64,000 nt of DNA, from assembly GCA_037043455.1 (NCBI GenBank), contig JAWPHD010000233.1, positions 62,001 through 126,000 on the forward strand, read 5' to 3'. The stretch is from Cyrtodaria siliqua. Its lineage: Eukaryota; Mollusca; Bivalvia; Adapedonta; Hiatellidae. The notes under the pieces were generated by a model. That model was not told the origin of the DNA. It worked only from the letters and a program-made list of their open reading frames with translations, and ran no database searches. Positions 32,662 to 44,945 of this stretch are shown here, one piece after another. The first letter of the stretch is position 1; each line of letters begins with the position of its first letter. A program made the position numbers and the translations under genes.

Positions 32662-33372
32662 ATAAATGTTGATTGTTTGTTTTTATCCCAAGTTTTGTGA
32701 TTTGTTATTATATTTAACTCATTTAAATACATAACGTATACTTATTCTCTCTTTTTTCGTTTCAGTTCGCTTTATAGTGTATTCCATTATGTCTGCCCAT
32801 TTGTTTCTTCTTTGAACGAAGATTACACTTTGAAGGTAAAAATTGGAATCAGAATTGTTATTCATTCCGATCTTTGGAGATCGCTGAGCCCGATATTTAT
32901 AAATAGCTCCGGTGGTACATTCTCCAATACTTTGTTGCCTAAATTTGATTTCGAATTGGTGGTTCCACTACTCCAGTCTTTAATACTCCGAGTATTGTTT
33001 AATCACCCTTAGAATAGTGTGTCTGCTTTTAAATTGAATAGTTTGACGTTTTCCTGTGATATGCAGGCTTCATAACGTCTGCTCCCAACTAAACATTTTG
33101 TTTATTTCGCCCATTGTTTTCTCATTTAGTGCAAATTATTGTGTTATAAACTCGGACCGTACGCCGTTGGCCATGGAATGGTATGATAACACCAATCGGA
33201 ATGTTCCATGTAACCCTTCAAATGCATACCATCTTCTCGATGGTTAATATTGTTGTACTATTTACATTTGATATATTTAGTTGTGCTAGAGTTTATAATA
33301 GCGTAAATGGTTCTCCATGCCACTTCCATAGTAAGATGAGAATGTTGACAACCTGTTAAATACTCAAACCTC
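32662..33372. other. Unannotated AT-rich DNA
   Basis: I see no gene, repeat or element end that I can support. Confidence 0.5.
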
Positions 33373-36300
33373 GTGAGAAGTCTGGGAAACTTTAACATGC
33401 AAAAAGACCACATGTCTGCTATTAAAAATCATCAAGGATATAAGGGTTTGAATATCTTCAAAGACAGATTTATTCAGCTGCATACTAACACCGGATCAAT
33501 GGTTAACAATATATTTACCCCCTGCTTGCATACACTTTCTAATTTGACTTTTCAAATATATACATTAAGCATTTTAGCTAAGATCAATCTTTTAAAAACT
33601 GAGTTTTACCAATTTGATAAATCAACCTTCTCTGAAACCTGGTTAAATGATTCGGTTGATACGAATGACCTTACTTTTCCGTCTTTCCACAAACCTAAAC
33701 GTAGAAACTGTCTCAGTGATAGACATGGCGGTATTATGGTATTTTCTAAACCACCTAATTCCGACTCTTTATACAATAGTAGTATGGAAGACTCAATCAA
33801 TCTTGCAGTTGATACAGGCATTAAGGACTTTATAATTTTGGGTGACTTCAACTTCAATATGCTTTCTCAACAAACCGCACGCAAATTTAACTCACTCTGT
33901 CAACAATTTGGCCTTGAACAGGCAATTAAGGACGCAGCTCATTTTACTGAGACCTCGTCTTCTCTTATTGATCTTCTTCTTGTTTCCGAAACAAATAGTC
34001 TAATTACTAGTGGAATTGCCGTGCCTTTTCTAGACCAGGAGACAATATATCATTGTCATATTTACAGTATTTTTAAGTTAAAAAAACCACACGCAAAATC
34101 ATTTACACAGCGGATTTGTTTCTATGAAGAAGGCTATTATAATCGCATGAGAGAACATGCTACAGAGACTAACTGCAACAACTTAATCCACGATGATATC
34201 AATATATATATGCACTTAATAAAACACACAATCATTGACTTGAGTAACCAGTTTATTTCCAATAAGATCGTCCGAATAAGGCAGTGTCAGCATTCGTGGA
34301 TAAAAAAAATAACATCAAACGCCAGATCAGAAAACGTACATATAAAAAACCCAAACAAACCAAATCTGAATACCATTGGAAAAAATTCAAATTGTTACGT
34401 AATAAAGTTATTTCAGAAATTCGTGCCTCCTATTAATTATGCTTAAATATAATGTAAAAATAAATTAACTACTACAAGGATTGGTGTAACCTCTCAAATA
34501 TCTTATAGAATTTAACGAAAAGTCATCATTACCTCCCCTCAACAATAACGGTTCCATAATTACAGATGATTATGAAAAGGCAAACATTTTGAATGACTTC
34601 TTCCCAATCAAACTTTATTGAACGACTATAACACCGATCGTCCCAACAGTCAACACGTCATTACACATTCTACACTCATACATTACCGTTGCTACCCTAT
34701 GATGTTCACCAGGTCCTACTATCACTACCTTCTGGGAAAGAAACTGACCCAGACGAAATAAACCATCGGGTTTTGCTAAGGAGGTTTCTGTCCCACTTTG
34801 TGATATCTTTAATAGATCAATTATTTTAGGTATTTTCCCAGACACTAGGAAAGAGTCGTTTGTATGTGCAGTGTTTAAACAGGTGATCCATCACAAGTTA
34901 ATAATTATAGGCCTATTTTGCTTTTGAGTGCCATTCATACTGTTTTCTAAAGACTACTTTTCAAGCATATTTTCAATTTCTTAAGAGATGTTAACTTTCT
35001 TTCTGCTTTTCAGTCAGGATTCATGCCCGGCGATTCTATTTTAATTCTACTAGTCACATACTGTTGTCAGTCAATTGACACCGAGAATGAAGTCCGAGTA
35101 ATATACTTTGATATAAGTAGAGCAATTGATTGCTTTTGGCACAAAGGTCTCTTGGGCAAACTCAAGGCCGCAGGTATTTCTGGTTATATTATTAAACTTC
35201 TTGCTGACTGTCTCAGTAACAGAGGGTAACTTTTGTTTATTCGCGGACAAAATTTGAAATCGAACAAAATGAACGCCGGTATTCAACAAGCTTCCATTTT
35301 GTGCCCCCTTCTCTTCCTTGTATTTATTAACGACATTGTTTCAAATAGCAATTCAAACATTAGCTTATTTGCTGAAAGATACAAATTTGTTAAGGATAGT
35401 GATGTCATAAATACTGCGAATATAATTAATCAAGACATCCAAAACATAGTCGAATAGGCGGAGAAATGGCTAGTTACTTTCAATTCTTCTAAAACTAAAT
35501 CACATGTCAATATCTCGCAAAAGAAACCCACCTCATCACCCACCCCTTGTAATGCCAAATCAACGAATATCCGAAGTATCCCCCCAATAACACCTTGGTA
35601 TCAATATCTCGAAATACTGCTCCTGGGATTCACACATTGAATATGTAAAAGTAAAGGCATGGAAAAGCATTAACATCATGCGTAAACTCAAAGTTCAGCT
35701 TGATCGGAAATCTTTAGACATTACTTACACTTCTTTCATCAGACCTGTTAGAATATGGTGACATCATCTGGGACAATTGTACCAATTATGAAAAACCAAA
35801 TTGATATCTATCAGCGACCTTTACAAAGATGTTGGTTCGGAAACACTTGAGACTCGTAGAAGTAGCCTCGCCGTACCTGCTTGGATCTGCTCGAAACTTT
35901 CGGGAGACCTGTGCCCGGGCATCGCCCAGGCACGGGGAAAGTTTCATTATGCATTTATATAAAATGGTCAATAGTGCAACTCCGCCTTATCTTACACCAC
36001 TAGTGCAGCATCAAAGTATAGATTAAGAAATTCAGATGACTTCCAAGTACCATTCTCTCGTACACAATGATATTCCACATCTTTCTTACCTTCTGCTATT
36101 CTAGGATGAAACAATCTCCCTGTTGATGCACGTAACGCCAGTTATATTATTACCTTTAAGCAATATCTTAATCGCGACAAAATTCGAATTCCTAAATTTT
36201 ATTGCACGGGAAATAGAAGGGCACAGATACTCCATGCACACTTGTAGTTCTTTGAATGAACACTTATTCAATAAAAGTATCGTCGAATCTCCTCTTTTTA

Positions 36301-36460
36301 GATGTGAAAGAATCGAAAGTACTAACCATTTTATCTTCGAATGCCCATTATGTGATATCTGACGTGCTACCCTATAACAGGAACTGAATCTACTGTACCC
36401 TGTTTCCTTAAATAATGTACTAATTGGCGACTTACTATTTGGTAAGCCTTTCATACGATG
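33373..36460 (+). pseudogene. LINE (non-LTR retrotransposon) with AP endonuclease and RT, degenerate
   Basis: 5'-truncated. Endonuclease: SETWLNDSVD (about 33628), HGGIMVFSK, then after a gap FIILGDFNFNM (about 33832-33864) and SSSLIDLLLVSE (about 33958). The linker region contains a KETDPDEIN-like match to the pre-RT motif (about 34735). RT: FQSGFMPGDS (about 35010), IYFDISRAIDCFWHKGLLGKL (about 35101-35163), GIQQASILCPLLFLVFINDI (about 35278-35335), and a decayed catalytic box reading SLFAERY in place of F-A-D-D (about 35362). A C-terminal CERIESTNHFIFECP zinc-like motif lies at about 36304-36350. Many stops and shifts mark it as dead. The endonuclease-RT layout fits CR1/Rex1/Jockey-type LINEs; I cannot fix the clade. 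Confidence 0.8.
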
Positions 36461-36627
36461 TCAATTCAAATATATTTAAAGCGGTCAAGAAATTCATATT
36501 GTCTAGTAGACGGTTTTAGGTTATATAGGGATATGTAGGCATGTCGGACTTGTTTCATTGGTGTGCTCCTAAACGCCCAAATCCTAACGGCTATATCTTT
36601 TGTGAGAATGCCGTTCTTTTATTTGAG

Positions 36628-36676
36628 GGAGGGGGGGGGGGGGGGGGGAGGTGTTGGGCGGGTGGGTGGGGGTCTT
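36628..36676 (+). repeat. Poly-G / G-rich tract
   Basis: About 18 consecutive G with flanking GGGCGGGTGGGTGGGGG. The four-plus G-runs could form a G-quadruplex. Confidence 0.85.
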
Positions 36677-36821
36677 TACAACCTTTCTCTTCTTTTCTTA
36701 ATGCATATCCATACTATTTTCGCTTACTTCGTTTCTGCATTCTCTAATGTAAATCGATTTTTTTGTCTTATTTCTTAAATTGTAACTATTATTATATCTT
36801 TCCGTTTGCCACTCCATGCAT

Positions 36822-37330
36822 TATTGTTTGGGGCGTTTGTTTCAGCCAAAGTTTTTTTTGGACTTTTCAGACAAAATACATCTCGTACCTAAAATCTGTT
36901 GAAAAATAAAAGAATTATGCCCGAAACCTGTTTTCAATTGGGCATTTTTAATGCAAAATTCTGCTACATGAATAATTCGTAACATTTGAAAAAAAATTAT
37001 AGTTAATATCCAAAAATGGTTTTAGATTGTTAGATTTTCATAAATTAGGACAGCCTAAACATTTTATAACATAAAATTAGGGCAAACTAAAGTTAGCTGA
37101 GATTTCATAATGTTTTGCTGCCCAAGCAACAAGGAATTTACATGGAAAAAGCCCCACCAAAAAGTATTTTGGCTGTAAAATATTGATTTCTCAACCGATT
37201 TTTAAAATTAAGGCATTTTTATTTACCACTAAAGATTCCAGTTTTAAAATATATAATGTGTATACATATTACTAACATTGCTCATGTTATACTGAAAAAC
37301 CTTTGGCTGAAACAAGTGCCCCAAACAATA
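36822..37330. mobile_element. TA-flanked MITE, about 509 bp
   Basis: TIRs of about 30 bp: left TATTGTTTGGGGC, TTGTTTCAGCCAAAG (36822-36854); right is the inverse (37297-37330) with a few mismatches. TA at both outer ends suggests a TA target duplication, as in Tc1/mariner-type elements. There is no ORF. Confidence 0.75.
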
Positions 37331-37713
37331 GTTCTATCGATTGTTACAAGCATATTTATATTTCAAATTCGCCGCTATCTTATCCTTACCATATTCAACA
37401 AGTGGATATGATCTCTATAATATTTTATCTTTCGTTCTGATCCTTTTGTTTTTTGTGTACAAGTATATGTATTAGTGTAGCTATTTGGAAAAACCAATAC
37501 GCTGCCAATGTATAATGACTCCACCAATATGAATGCATGCCTTCCTAAAGTACGTCCGAATAAGGAAGATTGGTTTTCTCTTTAGCTGCAACTACTATGG
37601 TTGTTCAGTAGGATTCTGGATACATCCTGAGATGTTTATTATTTTGTATGTGAATCTTTAGTTAGTTTCTCTGAATGTGGACTTTATTGTTAGAGATTTC
37701 CTTTTGATGGGAT
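37331..37713. other. Unannotated DNA
   Basis: Nothing supportable seen apart from AT-rich sequence. Confidence 0.45.
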
Positions 37714-38157
37714 GTAGTTTTGTTTACACTGTCTTGTCTATTTGGGCGCTGAAGACAGGATAATAGCGAGGATTGTGCGCATATAAAATCGATTCAAGCT
37801 AACCAGTAGGCCTTATTGCCTACTGACCGTTCCAAGTCGGTAACCCTGTCTTCACCACCCTTTCTGTTGTTTTTTGTTCCATGGTTCCATGTAGTTTTGT
37901 TTACACTGTCGTGTCTATTTGGGCGCTGAAGACAGGATAATAGCGAGGATTGTGCGCATATAAAATCGATTCAAGCTAACCAGTAAGCCTTATTGCCTAC
38001 TGACCGTTCCAAGTCGGTAACCCTGTCTTCACCACCCTTTCTGTTGTTTTTTGTGTCTTTCATTGTAGTTTCAAGTCCTTGTTTGCAGTACAGTGCGGAC
38101 CTACGATGCCATTGCGTTCGGACCCTGTGGTTTCTATAGGACCCTATATATCATTTT
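37714..38157 (+). other. Retroelement 3' tail variant H with 177-bp tandem duplication
   Basis: 37714-37890 is repeated at 37891-38067 (GTAGTTTTGTTTACACTGTC at each start). It carries GGGCGCTGAAGACAGGATAA and the CACTGACCGTTCCAAG-like core shared with Naiad-like tails, then a unique end to CTATAGGACCCTATATA. No RT is attached. Confidence 0.75.
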
Positions 38158-38559
38158 AATTCCTTGTTGTGGATAACACATATCATTGTAAGAAATAACG
38201 TAACGTTAACAGTTATTAAGTTGTCTTTGTATCGAAAATTCTTCGATATCAAGACGTATCGCTTCAACGATGCATTACATGAGTACATATATAATGTATA
38301 GAAAACATCAATGAGGAGATGTAAAAAATTTCCACTTGAATGCAGTTCCGTTTATTATTAAAATACTCAAAAGCTTGTTTTGGCTTTTCTTTTTTAAATT
38401 GTTCATGCTTATAGAAGTGTGAAGATTTTATTCATTTTGTTTGCTTCGGAACAATGCAGTGCAGGTCAGGACAATAAACGAAGACGCTAGGTATCTTGCG
38501 GATTGTGGAATGTTACTAACTGGAACAAAGACCCGATGTCAGATAACTATTAGCTAAGC

Positions 38560-39770
38560 GAAAGTGGTATACTTTATAGTGGAATAGAAACGTTAGGTGC
38601 TTCTGAGACACATTTAAAAGGTGACCAACCTATTTTTGTAGATGGTTATATGTGGGTTGGCCAGAATAGGCAAGATCTACATAGAAGAGCTAAATATGAC
38701 TTGTGGTATATGGGTTTTAATAGTGAAATGCTTTTAAATGATTTGTTTTGATTCATTGTAATTGATGATTAACTTGAAGACATACTCTGGTGGAAGTGTA
38801 TTATTGGAATTGATGGCAAATCATTCTGCTCATGTATCTGTTACCTTCTGCCACAGAACTCAACCCGTCAAATTGATGTAAACAACTTTGTCGCTATACT
38901 TTTGTGCCAAATACATACAGATCACAATGATTCACTTGTATGCCTGTGTGGTGATTTTAATAGTCGTGTTTCTGATCATCTAGATTACTTGCCTGAAACA
39001 AGAGTCATCGATTTCTCTGTTAATTCATATGATAATTTTCTCAATGATTTTCTTATAAATACGAAGTTTTGTATACTAAATGGCAGGAACACTATTAAAA
39101 ATAATTGTACCTGTATATGTCCGCAAGGAGATTCGGTAGTTGATTTCAGTCTTTTTCCTTATGAGAATGTAGATGCTTTTCAGGTATTTTAAGTTATACG
39201 AAGCTTAGATCGGATGGAGGTATCTGGATGTTTTTCAAGTTTAGGTCCTAATTATGTTATACCTGATCGTTCACTTTTAAAATGGACTTTTAACAATGGC
39301 CTAATAAATACTTAGATCGAGTGCTTGCACTGTTGAGAAAACTGTGTTTAACTAGAGATCATGTTGTTGGGAAAGTTAATTCTTTAGTAGCGAATTTTGA
39401 ACATGATCTGAATGTGAACAGTAATATTGATGCCACTTATTTAACATTCTTTGATGTTATACATATATAAATGTACTTAACACTATAAACTGTACATCTT
39501 CATTACGTATAAAAAAACTCTGCCGTAAAAGCAAACCATTGTGGTCAGTAAATTTAACTGTTGTATTTAATGAAATGAGTAAAGCTGAAAAGAACTGATT
39601 AAAAGGTAATGGCAGAGAGTTACAGTGGCAGAGAGTTACTGAAATTAAGACACAGTTTTGTTATGTTAATAGTAGTGTGCCTACTGCTTGGTCTAAGGAT
39701 ATTATTGCACCCGTTCACAAGTATGAGGGTCAGCTGATCCACGTGACCCTTTATACTATAATATAAGACA
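38560..39770 (+). pseudogene. LINE endonuclease region (same family as 42440-49540)
   Basis: Endonuclease motifs over several frames: GASETHLKGDQP (about 38600), DGYMWVGQNRQDLH (about 38641), the N-terminal part of a QIHTDHNDSLVCLCGDFNSR stretch (about 38908-38970), VIDFSVNSYDNF, ILNGRNTIKN (about 39074) and VVDFSLFP. After this only traces of the linker to RT are seen (KPLWSVNLTVVFNEM, about 39530). The RT is missing, so it is truncated. Confidence 0.72.
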
Positions 39771-40779
39771 AAATTCACATTTAAACTATTTTTATAACAA
39801 AATTGATATCAGGGGAGATGATAACAAAGAGAAACATTTTTTTTAACAAGATTTTAATTTTGTGTTGTTGAATCCTTTCACGCTTGGAACATATAAGAAG
39901 AAACACATGGAACAAACCGGACAAACTTCATTCCATACTAGGCTAACAACATCTTGATTTATTATATCTTGTTTACACGTTACTATAACACATCATTAAA
40001 GTAATAATACATTTAACAAAACAAAGTTCTACTTCTACGATTTCTATATATACAATTATACCACCATCTTAAACAAACACCCATTATAACTGATAGCGGT
40101 ATTTTGTTTCAAGTCATATCCAACTTTCTTCTTACAGACATCATTAACGACTTCATTAGTGTACTAATCCTTTAGTTGGATCAATAAACCACTCCAACAA
40201 TCTGCTGAACAAACAAATTATCACCAAGCTATCGTGAAGGTGTGAATTTGTGACAGACCCAAGCTGCTAATGATTAGCATAAAGCGTCTAGTTTACGTAG
40301 ATTGCCGATGAAACAAAGGAAAAGTGCCTGATAATTTGGTAGTTTGCAAAATACGATTTTACGGGAGGTTTAGACAAATTTCCGTCGGGCCGAAAAGTGG
40401 GGAATAATTGTGTGAGTTTCCGTCTCACATGTATGTAGATGGAATTTTTTGGCTTTTTTTTCCATTTATGTCCGCTGTATCCATTATTACTTATATTTTG
40501 TTTAGTTTAAACCCCTTTATTTTGGCGTTTATATTTTGAAAATATGGACTACTTAGGAAAAACATTTAGTTTCAAACCCTGTATACATCATTTCATTTTA
40601 TTTCATTTTAGCTAAACCTTCCCATATTCTTACTAAGAGATATGTTATTCACAAATATCTTGACCACCCATCCGGGGTCTGATTTAATCGCCTATCCGTG
40701 GTCCGGTATGGACATCTTAGAGATCTACTTATTTTACGTTTTAACGCTGCCTACTTTGCGACAGAATAAAGCCTGGCGT
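39771..40779. other. Unannotated AT-rich DNA
   Basis: No coding motif seen. A short TTTCATTTTATTTCATTTTA direct repeat occurs near 40591-40612. Confidence 0.45.
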
Positions 40780-40925
40780 GAATTTCCTAAGTTATACTGT
40801 CCTGTTTTGTTGAGATCATAATAGGGTAAGAGTTAGGTTTAGGTTTGGTGCAGCTTAGAACCTGAATTAAAACCACAACGACGTATTTATCACTGACCGT
40901 TCAAGGGTACCCCGGTTCCAAACTA
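40780..40925 (+). other. Diverged Naiad-like 3' tail fragment
   Basis: Retains ACTGTCCTGTTTTGTTGAGA, ATAGGGTAAG, TTTGGTGCAGCTTAGAACCT and a decayed CACTGACCGTTCAAGG core. It is older than the other tails. Confidence 0.6.
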
Positions 40926-40967
40926 TCTCTAAGCATAATTCTAGATATCCGTGTACTTGTGTAGTTT

Positions 40968-41064
40968 GAATGCGTGATTGTGGATTACTGAATTCGGGGA
41001 ATGCGTGATTGTGGATTACTGAATTCTGGAAATGCGTGATTGTGGATTACTGAATTCTGGAATG
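40968..41064. repeat. 31-bp tandem repeat, 3 copies
   Basis: The unit AATGCGTGATTGTGGATTAC plus TGAATTCTGG occurs three times in a row. It may be an expansion within the adjoining retroelement tail (position after the CACTGACCG core), by analogy with the other arrays. Confidence 0.88.
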
Positions 41065-41727
41065 TTACATTTGCTTTTAGCTCTTTTATTACCAAACAGT
41101 GGAATATGTGGACATTTGTAAATAGTTGTGGCGTTCCTGTCAACTATCATGCTATTGTTTAAATATTGTACTTGCTATTCCTTTCATTAACGACCTAGTG
41201 TTTTAACACTTAGAATTGGCAAAATAATTGATTGAACTTTGATACTTGAGTCATGCTGTCTCTGAGAGACTACTGTAACTATAGTATGTGGAGTAGGCAT
41301 TGTCGCGTAAAGAATTTCTGGTAGCATTAATAAAATTATTACGCTCGATAGGAACACATTGAGGATGTTACGACTAAACCACCCACAAAACCAAACCAAT
41401 TATTGCATTTGCATTAAGACCATTGTTCGATATATAGGAGTACTGCCATTATAACATGACACTTCGGTGAAAAACAACTTCAATATTTCTACAATAAAGA
41501 AAGACGCATTCCATTTGATGAAGTTTTGACCAAATACGTGATTCCAGTGATGGAACATTTATCACAAAAACACTTTAAGAATATTTGTTTAATATTGTAA
41601 TTTGACTAAATTTTAAAGTAATGATGTTAAATATTAGTTTAAACTAAAATACATGTTGGTGCTTACGTGTGGTATCGAAATACGAGCGAAATATGTTATG
41701 CATTATTATCAAAAGTAGATGCAAAAG
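41065..41727. other. Unannotated DNA
   Basis: Short ORFs only; nothing recognisable. Confidence 0.45.
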
Positions 41728-42290
41728 CAAGGCAGTGTACTCAAGAGTCAAACCCAGTACATATTCCACCGTGCACAGACCAAACAACAACATTCAAAGT
41801 AGTTAAATGTCGAACAGGAAAATGTAGCATTCAAGAAACACAGTCAACCACAAACATGCACAAAAACAAACAAAAACTAAACAGATGAATAAAAGGCAAG
41901 AAATGACATCACAAACATAAAATGGTTGCCAGTAGGGCTACCGCCTTGAAACGGTCAGCGGCAAACAGGCACCGGGTGTACACCAGGTTCTAGGCTGCAC
42001 CATACCTCACTCTTACGCTACTATTATCCTAGCAAAACCGTACAGTGTAAATACAATTATCCCCGCCAGATCATATTATTTAACAAATAAGGCGGTATTA
42101 AAATCATAGATATTGCTAATTATTTCACCATTTTCAAAAGAGAGATGTAAATCACGAAAAGAAGCGACAGTATCAGAAATGTTAGCTTTGTTGAGTCGAA
42201 GTTATTTAGGACAGATACAAGAAATTATTTTCAATGTTCGATATGTCATCAAGATACCGAGAGGTATCATTAAAGGCTTCAATTACATTT
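41728..42290 (-). mobile_element. Naiad-like deletion derivative E
   Basis: Minus strand. A piece of the RT palm (about 42290-42110: NVIEAFNDTSRYLDD with both aspartates, then broken IYD) is joined to the 3' UTR (about 42090-41728) with the rest of the RT deleted. The tail contains a single 82-bp-type unit (41915-41955: ATGGTTGCCAGTAGGGCTAC, CGCCTTGAAACGGTCAG) and a single 51-bp-type unit (41815-41865). This gives the unexpanded ancestral layout of both satellites. Confidence 0.75.
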
Positions 42291-42439
42291 GCCTTTTTGT
42301 TGCTTTTTGACGAACGTCGAGACCGTAAAGTACGCTTAACTAAATATGTGTTGTGATAACTTGTAGCATGGTCGCTCAATTTTACTTTGTATTTGCATAG
42401 TTGTAAATTATTTGATGAAAATTACACCTGTCAGAATAA

Positions 42440-44189
42440 CTAATCGTCAGCTAAACATAGAGTTGAGTTACATAAACTAACATGCAGTGCAGTAATTACC
42501 AGGTATTGGAAGTTAGACAATGGCAGACAAATGATATTGACATGTTATATAAACATAAGTCTCAAAAGTGTATTAGTTTACCTTGTATGTGCTATATTCC
42601 TCCCGAGAACTTGTCTCGACACGTAGATGTTCACTCCTTTTCCGATAACCTTCTCGCTGATATATACAAGTACCAAAATGAGGAATTACTTTTCATCTGT
42701 GGCCACTTTAATGCCCAGTGTGGTCAGAATGATGACTATATTGTAGGAATAGATAGTGTTTGTGAACGTACTATTGTTGATTTTAAAACAAACCCATATG
42801 GTGATATTTTGACTGAGAATCTAATCAACACAAATATGTGTATATTAAAAGGCCGAAATTTCATAAAAGAATGATTTTACATGTTTCAGGTAGATTATTG
42901 TTTAGTAATTAATGACCAATTGTCATCGTTTGATTCGTTTTCAGTGACAAGTACAACCGATGTAATTAATCTGTCTGGACATGTCAGTGTACTTGCTCCA
43001 TCTGGTATCCCCGACCATTATTTAATTCCCAATGAATTTGTTATGTAATGATGATATACTGGCGAATGTGAATTATATAATAGCATACTTGGAAGGTGGC
43101 TTGCGAACGCAGTCCGATATTGATGTCATTTATAATGGCTGGTGTGATATGGTTAAAAACGAAATGTATGCTAAGTTACCTTACAAGACAATTAAGTTAA
43201 GTTCTAATAATAATAAAAGGAGACGGATAGGGAAGCCATGGTGGAACGATGAAATTACACGTTTATTGAACAATGTATGTGACAGTGAAAAACGATGGTT
43301 GAACTGTAAAATTAAGTCTAATCCTAAATCTGAATACTGTTCATATAGAAAGGTTTTTGACCGTGAGGTTCAGAAGTGTAAGCGAATTGTTTGGTATAAG
43401 TGACAGTGTGAAATACTGGATGAAGCCAGTACTGACCAAACTAAGTTTTGGAAAACTATTGGTAGGATTGGTATTAGTCAAACCAAGATTAAACGTGTTC
43501 CAGTGGATGAACTCTTGGATGATGGTAGTTTGTCTAGGGATGTAAAGGATGTTTTAAACAGATGGGAACGGGATTATATAAAATAAGGAAGGTACATATG
43601 AACAGCAGGATTCAGACCAAGATTCAAAAGGTAGTACTGAGTATGATATTAGTTTAAACTCAGAAATATCTACATTTGAAGTTAAAAAGGTTATTGATAA
43701 TGCAAAACTACGCAAAGCTTTTGGAGTGGATAAGATACCAGTTGATGTTTTAAAGAATACTACTTCTATTCTGTTTTTGCACGCCCTGTTTAATGCATGT
43801 TTTAATTCAGGTCGTATACCTGCAGTATGGGTAAAAGTTTAATCAATCCTATTCCAAAATCAAACTCCGTTGATCCAAATAACCTCCTTTCGTACAGAGG
43901 TATTTCACTTGCTTGTTCGATGTATAAAGTGTATAGTTCTACATTAATAATCGCATTACTGTTTGGTCCGAGTCAGATAATAAATTAGTAGATGAACAGA
44001 ACAGCTTTCGGCATAACGAAGCACTATAGACCATGTTTCTTACTTAACACACATTATTGAAACGAGAAAGAAAAATGTCTACTTTTTGTGCTTTTGTTGA
44101 CTTTAGTAAAGTTTATGATTTTATTATTAGAGATAAACTGTGGAATCGATTAAGTAATCTTGGCATATCTGGTAAAATGTAAATTGCTA
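42440..44189 (+). pseudogene. LINE, part 1: endonuclease and N-terminal RT
   Basis: Endonuclease pieces: CMCYIPPENLSRHVDVHSF, FICGHFNAQCGQND (the usual G-D-F-N box has H for D) and TIVDFKTNPYGD, ILKGRNFIKE (42482-42874). Linker: KPWWNDEITRLL, then FWKTIGRIGIS. RT start: AKLRKAFGVDKIPVDVLKN (about 43705-43760), SYRGISLACSMYKVYS (about 43890), FCAFVDFSKVYDFIIRDKLW (about 44090-44145), LGISGKM at 44160. It is broken by several stops and shifts. The frame is cut near 44189 by Naiad-like copy C and resumes at about 44946. Confidence 0.8.
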
Positions 44190-44945
44190 TCTAAGCGACA
44201 AGGACTATCACAACCTGACTTCTATGGTGATGTGATTTATAAACTTCGTAAGATTCTTGGTCATGATCACTTTCATACTATCTTTGTTAAACTTGTTAAA
44301 AAGTTTATCAAAAGAGGTTATGATCCTATCATTTTGTAACGTACTGCATGCTTGGTGGTGGACCCTTTTACAGTTCGCCACTATGCTTTCCTCTTTAATT
44401 GTACGATGACCGAACAAGCTGTGGACCCTATGATGAAGCCTACCTAAAGCCCAATGGGACGGTGGCGTTTGATGTTTGTCTATGATATTTCTTGTCGTGC
44501 CCTTAATGGTTTATTCTCTTGTTGCTCTGGCTTCTGCCAAGTCATTGAGTACCTTCATTGTTGCTTTCTAGGCTATTGTTTTTTTGTATTATATTTACAC
44601 GAGCATGTTTGTGTTTTACTTATATTGCCTATTGATGCTGCCTTGTTGGTTAGAGATTAGATCATGGAGGGGATTTCTTTATTTACACTGTCCTGTTTTA
44701 ATGGGATGAAGTAGGGTAAGTGGGAGGTTTGGTGCACCCTAGAACCGGTTTAAAAAACCCAGTGGCCTACTTTGCCACTGACCGTTCCAAGGCGGTAGCC
44801 CTATTGTCAACCCTTTTGTGTTTGTGATGTCGTTTGCTTTTATTATTACTTTTGCCTTCTTGTTTGTCTGTTTGCATGTTTGTTTCTGTGTTTTGTGGTT
44901 GATTGTCCTCCTTGAATGCTACTTTCTCTGTCCGATCTTTTTATA
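44190..44945 (+). mobile_element. Naiad-like copy C, 5'-truncated, inserted in the LINE
   Basis: Contains only the last part of the RT (QGLSQPDFYGDVIYKLRKILGHD from about 44190; FKKL..FIKRGYDPIIL; stop at 44444) plus the full 3' UTR, ending CTGTCCGATC then T-rich sequence. 5' truncation with an intact 3' end is the signature of target-primed reverse transcription. The clean junctions inside a LINE define the 3' terminus of the family. Confidence 0.82.

Noticed and set aside
36541..36778. Glycine-rich small protein across the poly-G run
   Set aside because: The glycines come only from the G-tract. The flanks show no conserved or coding character.
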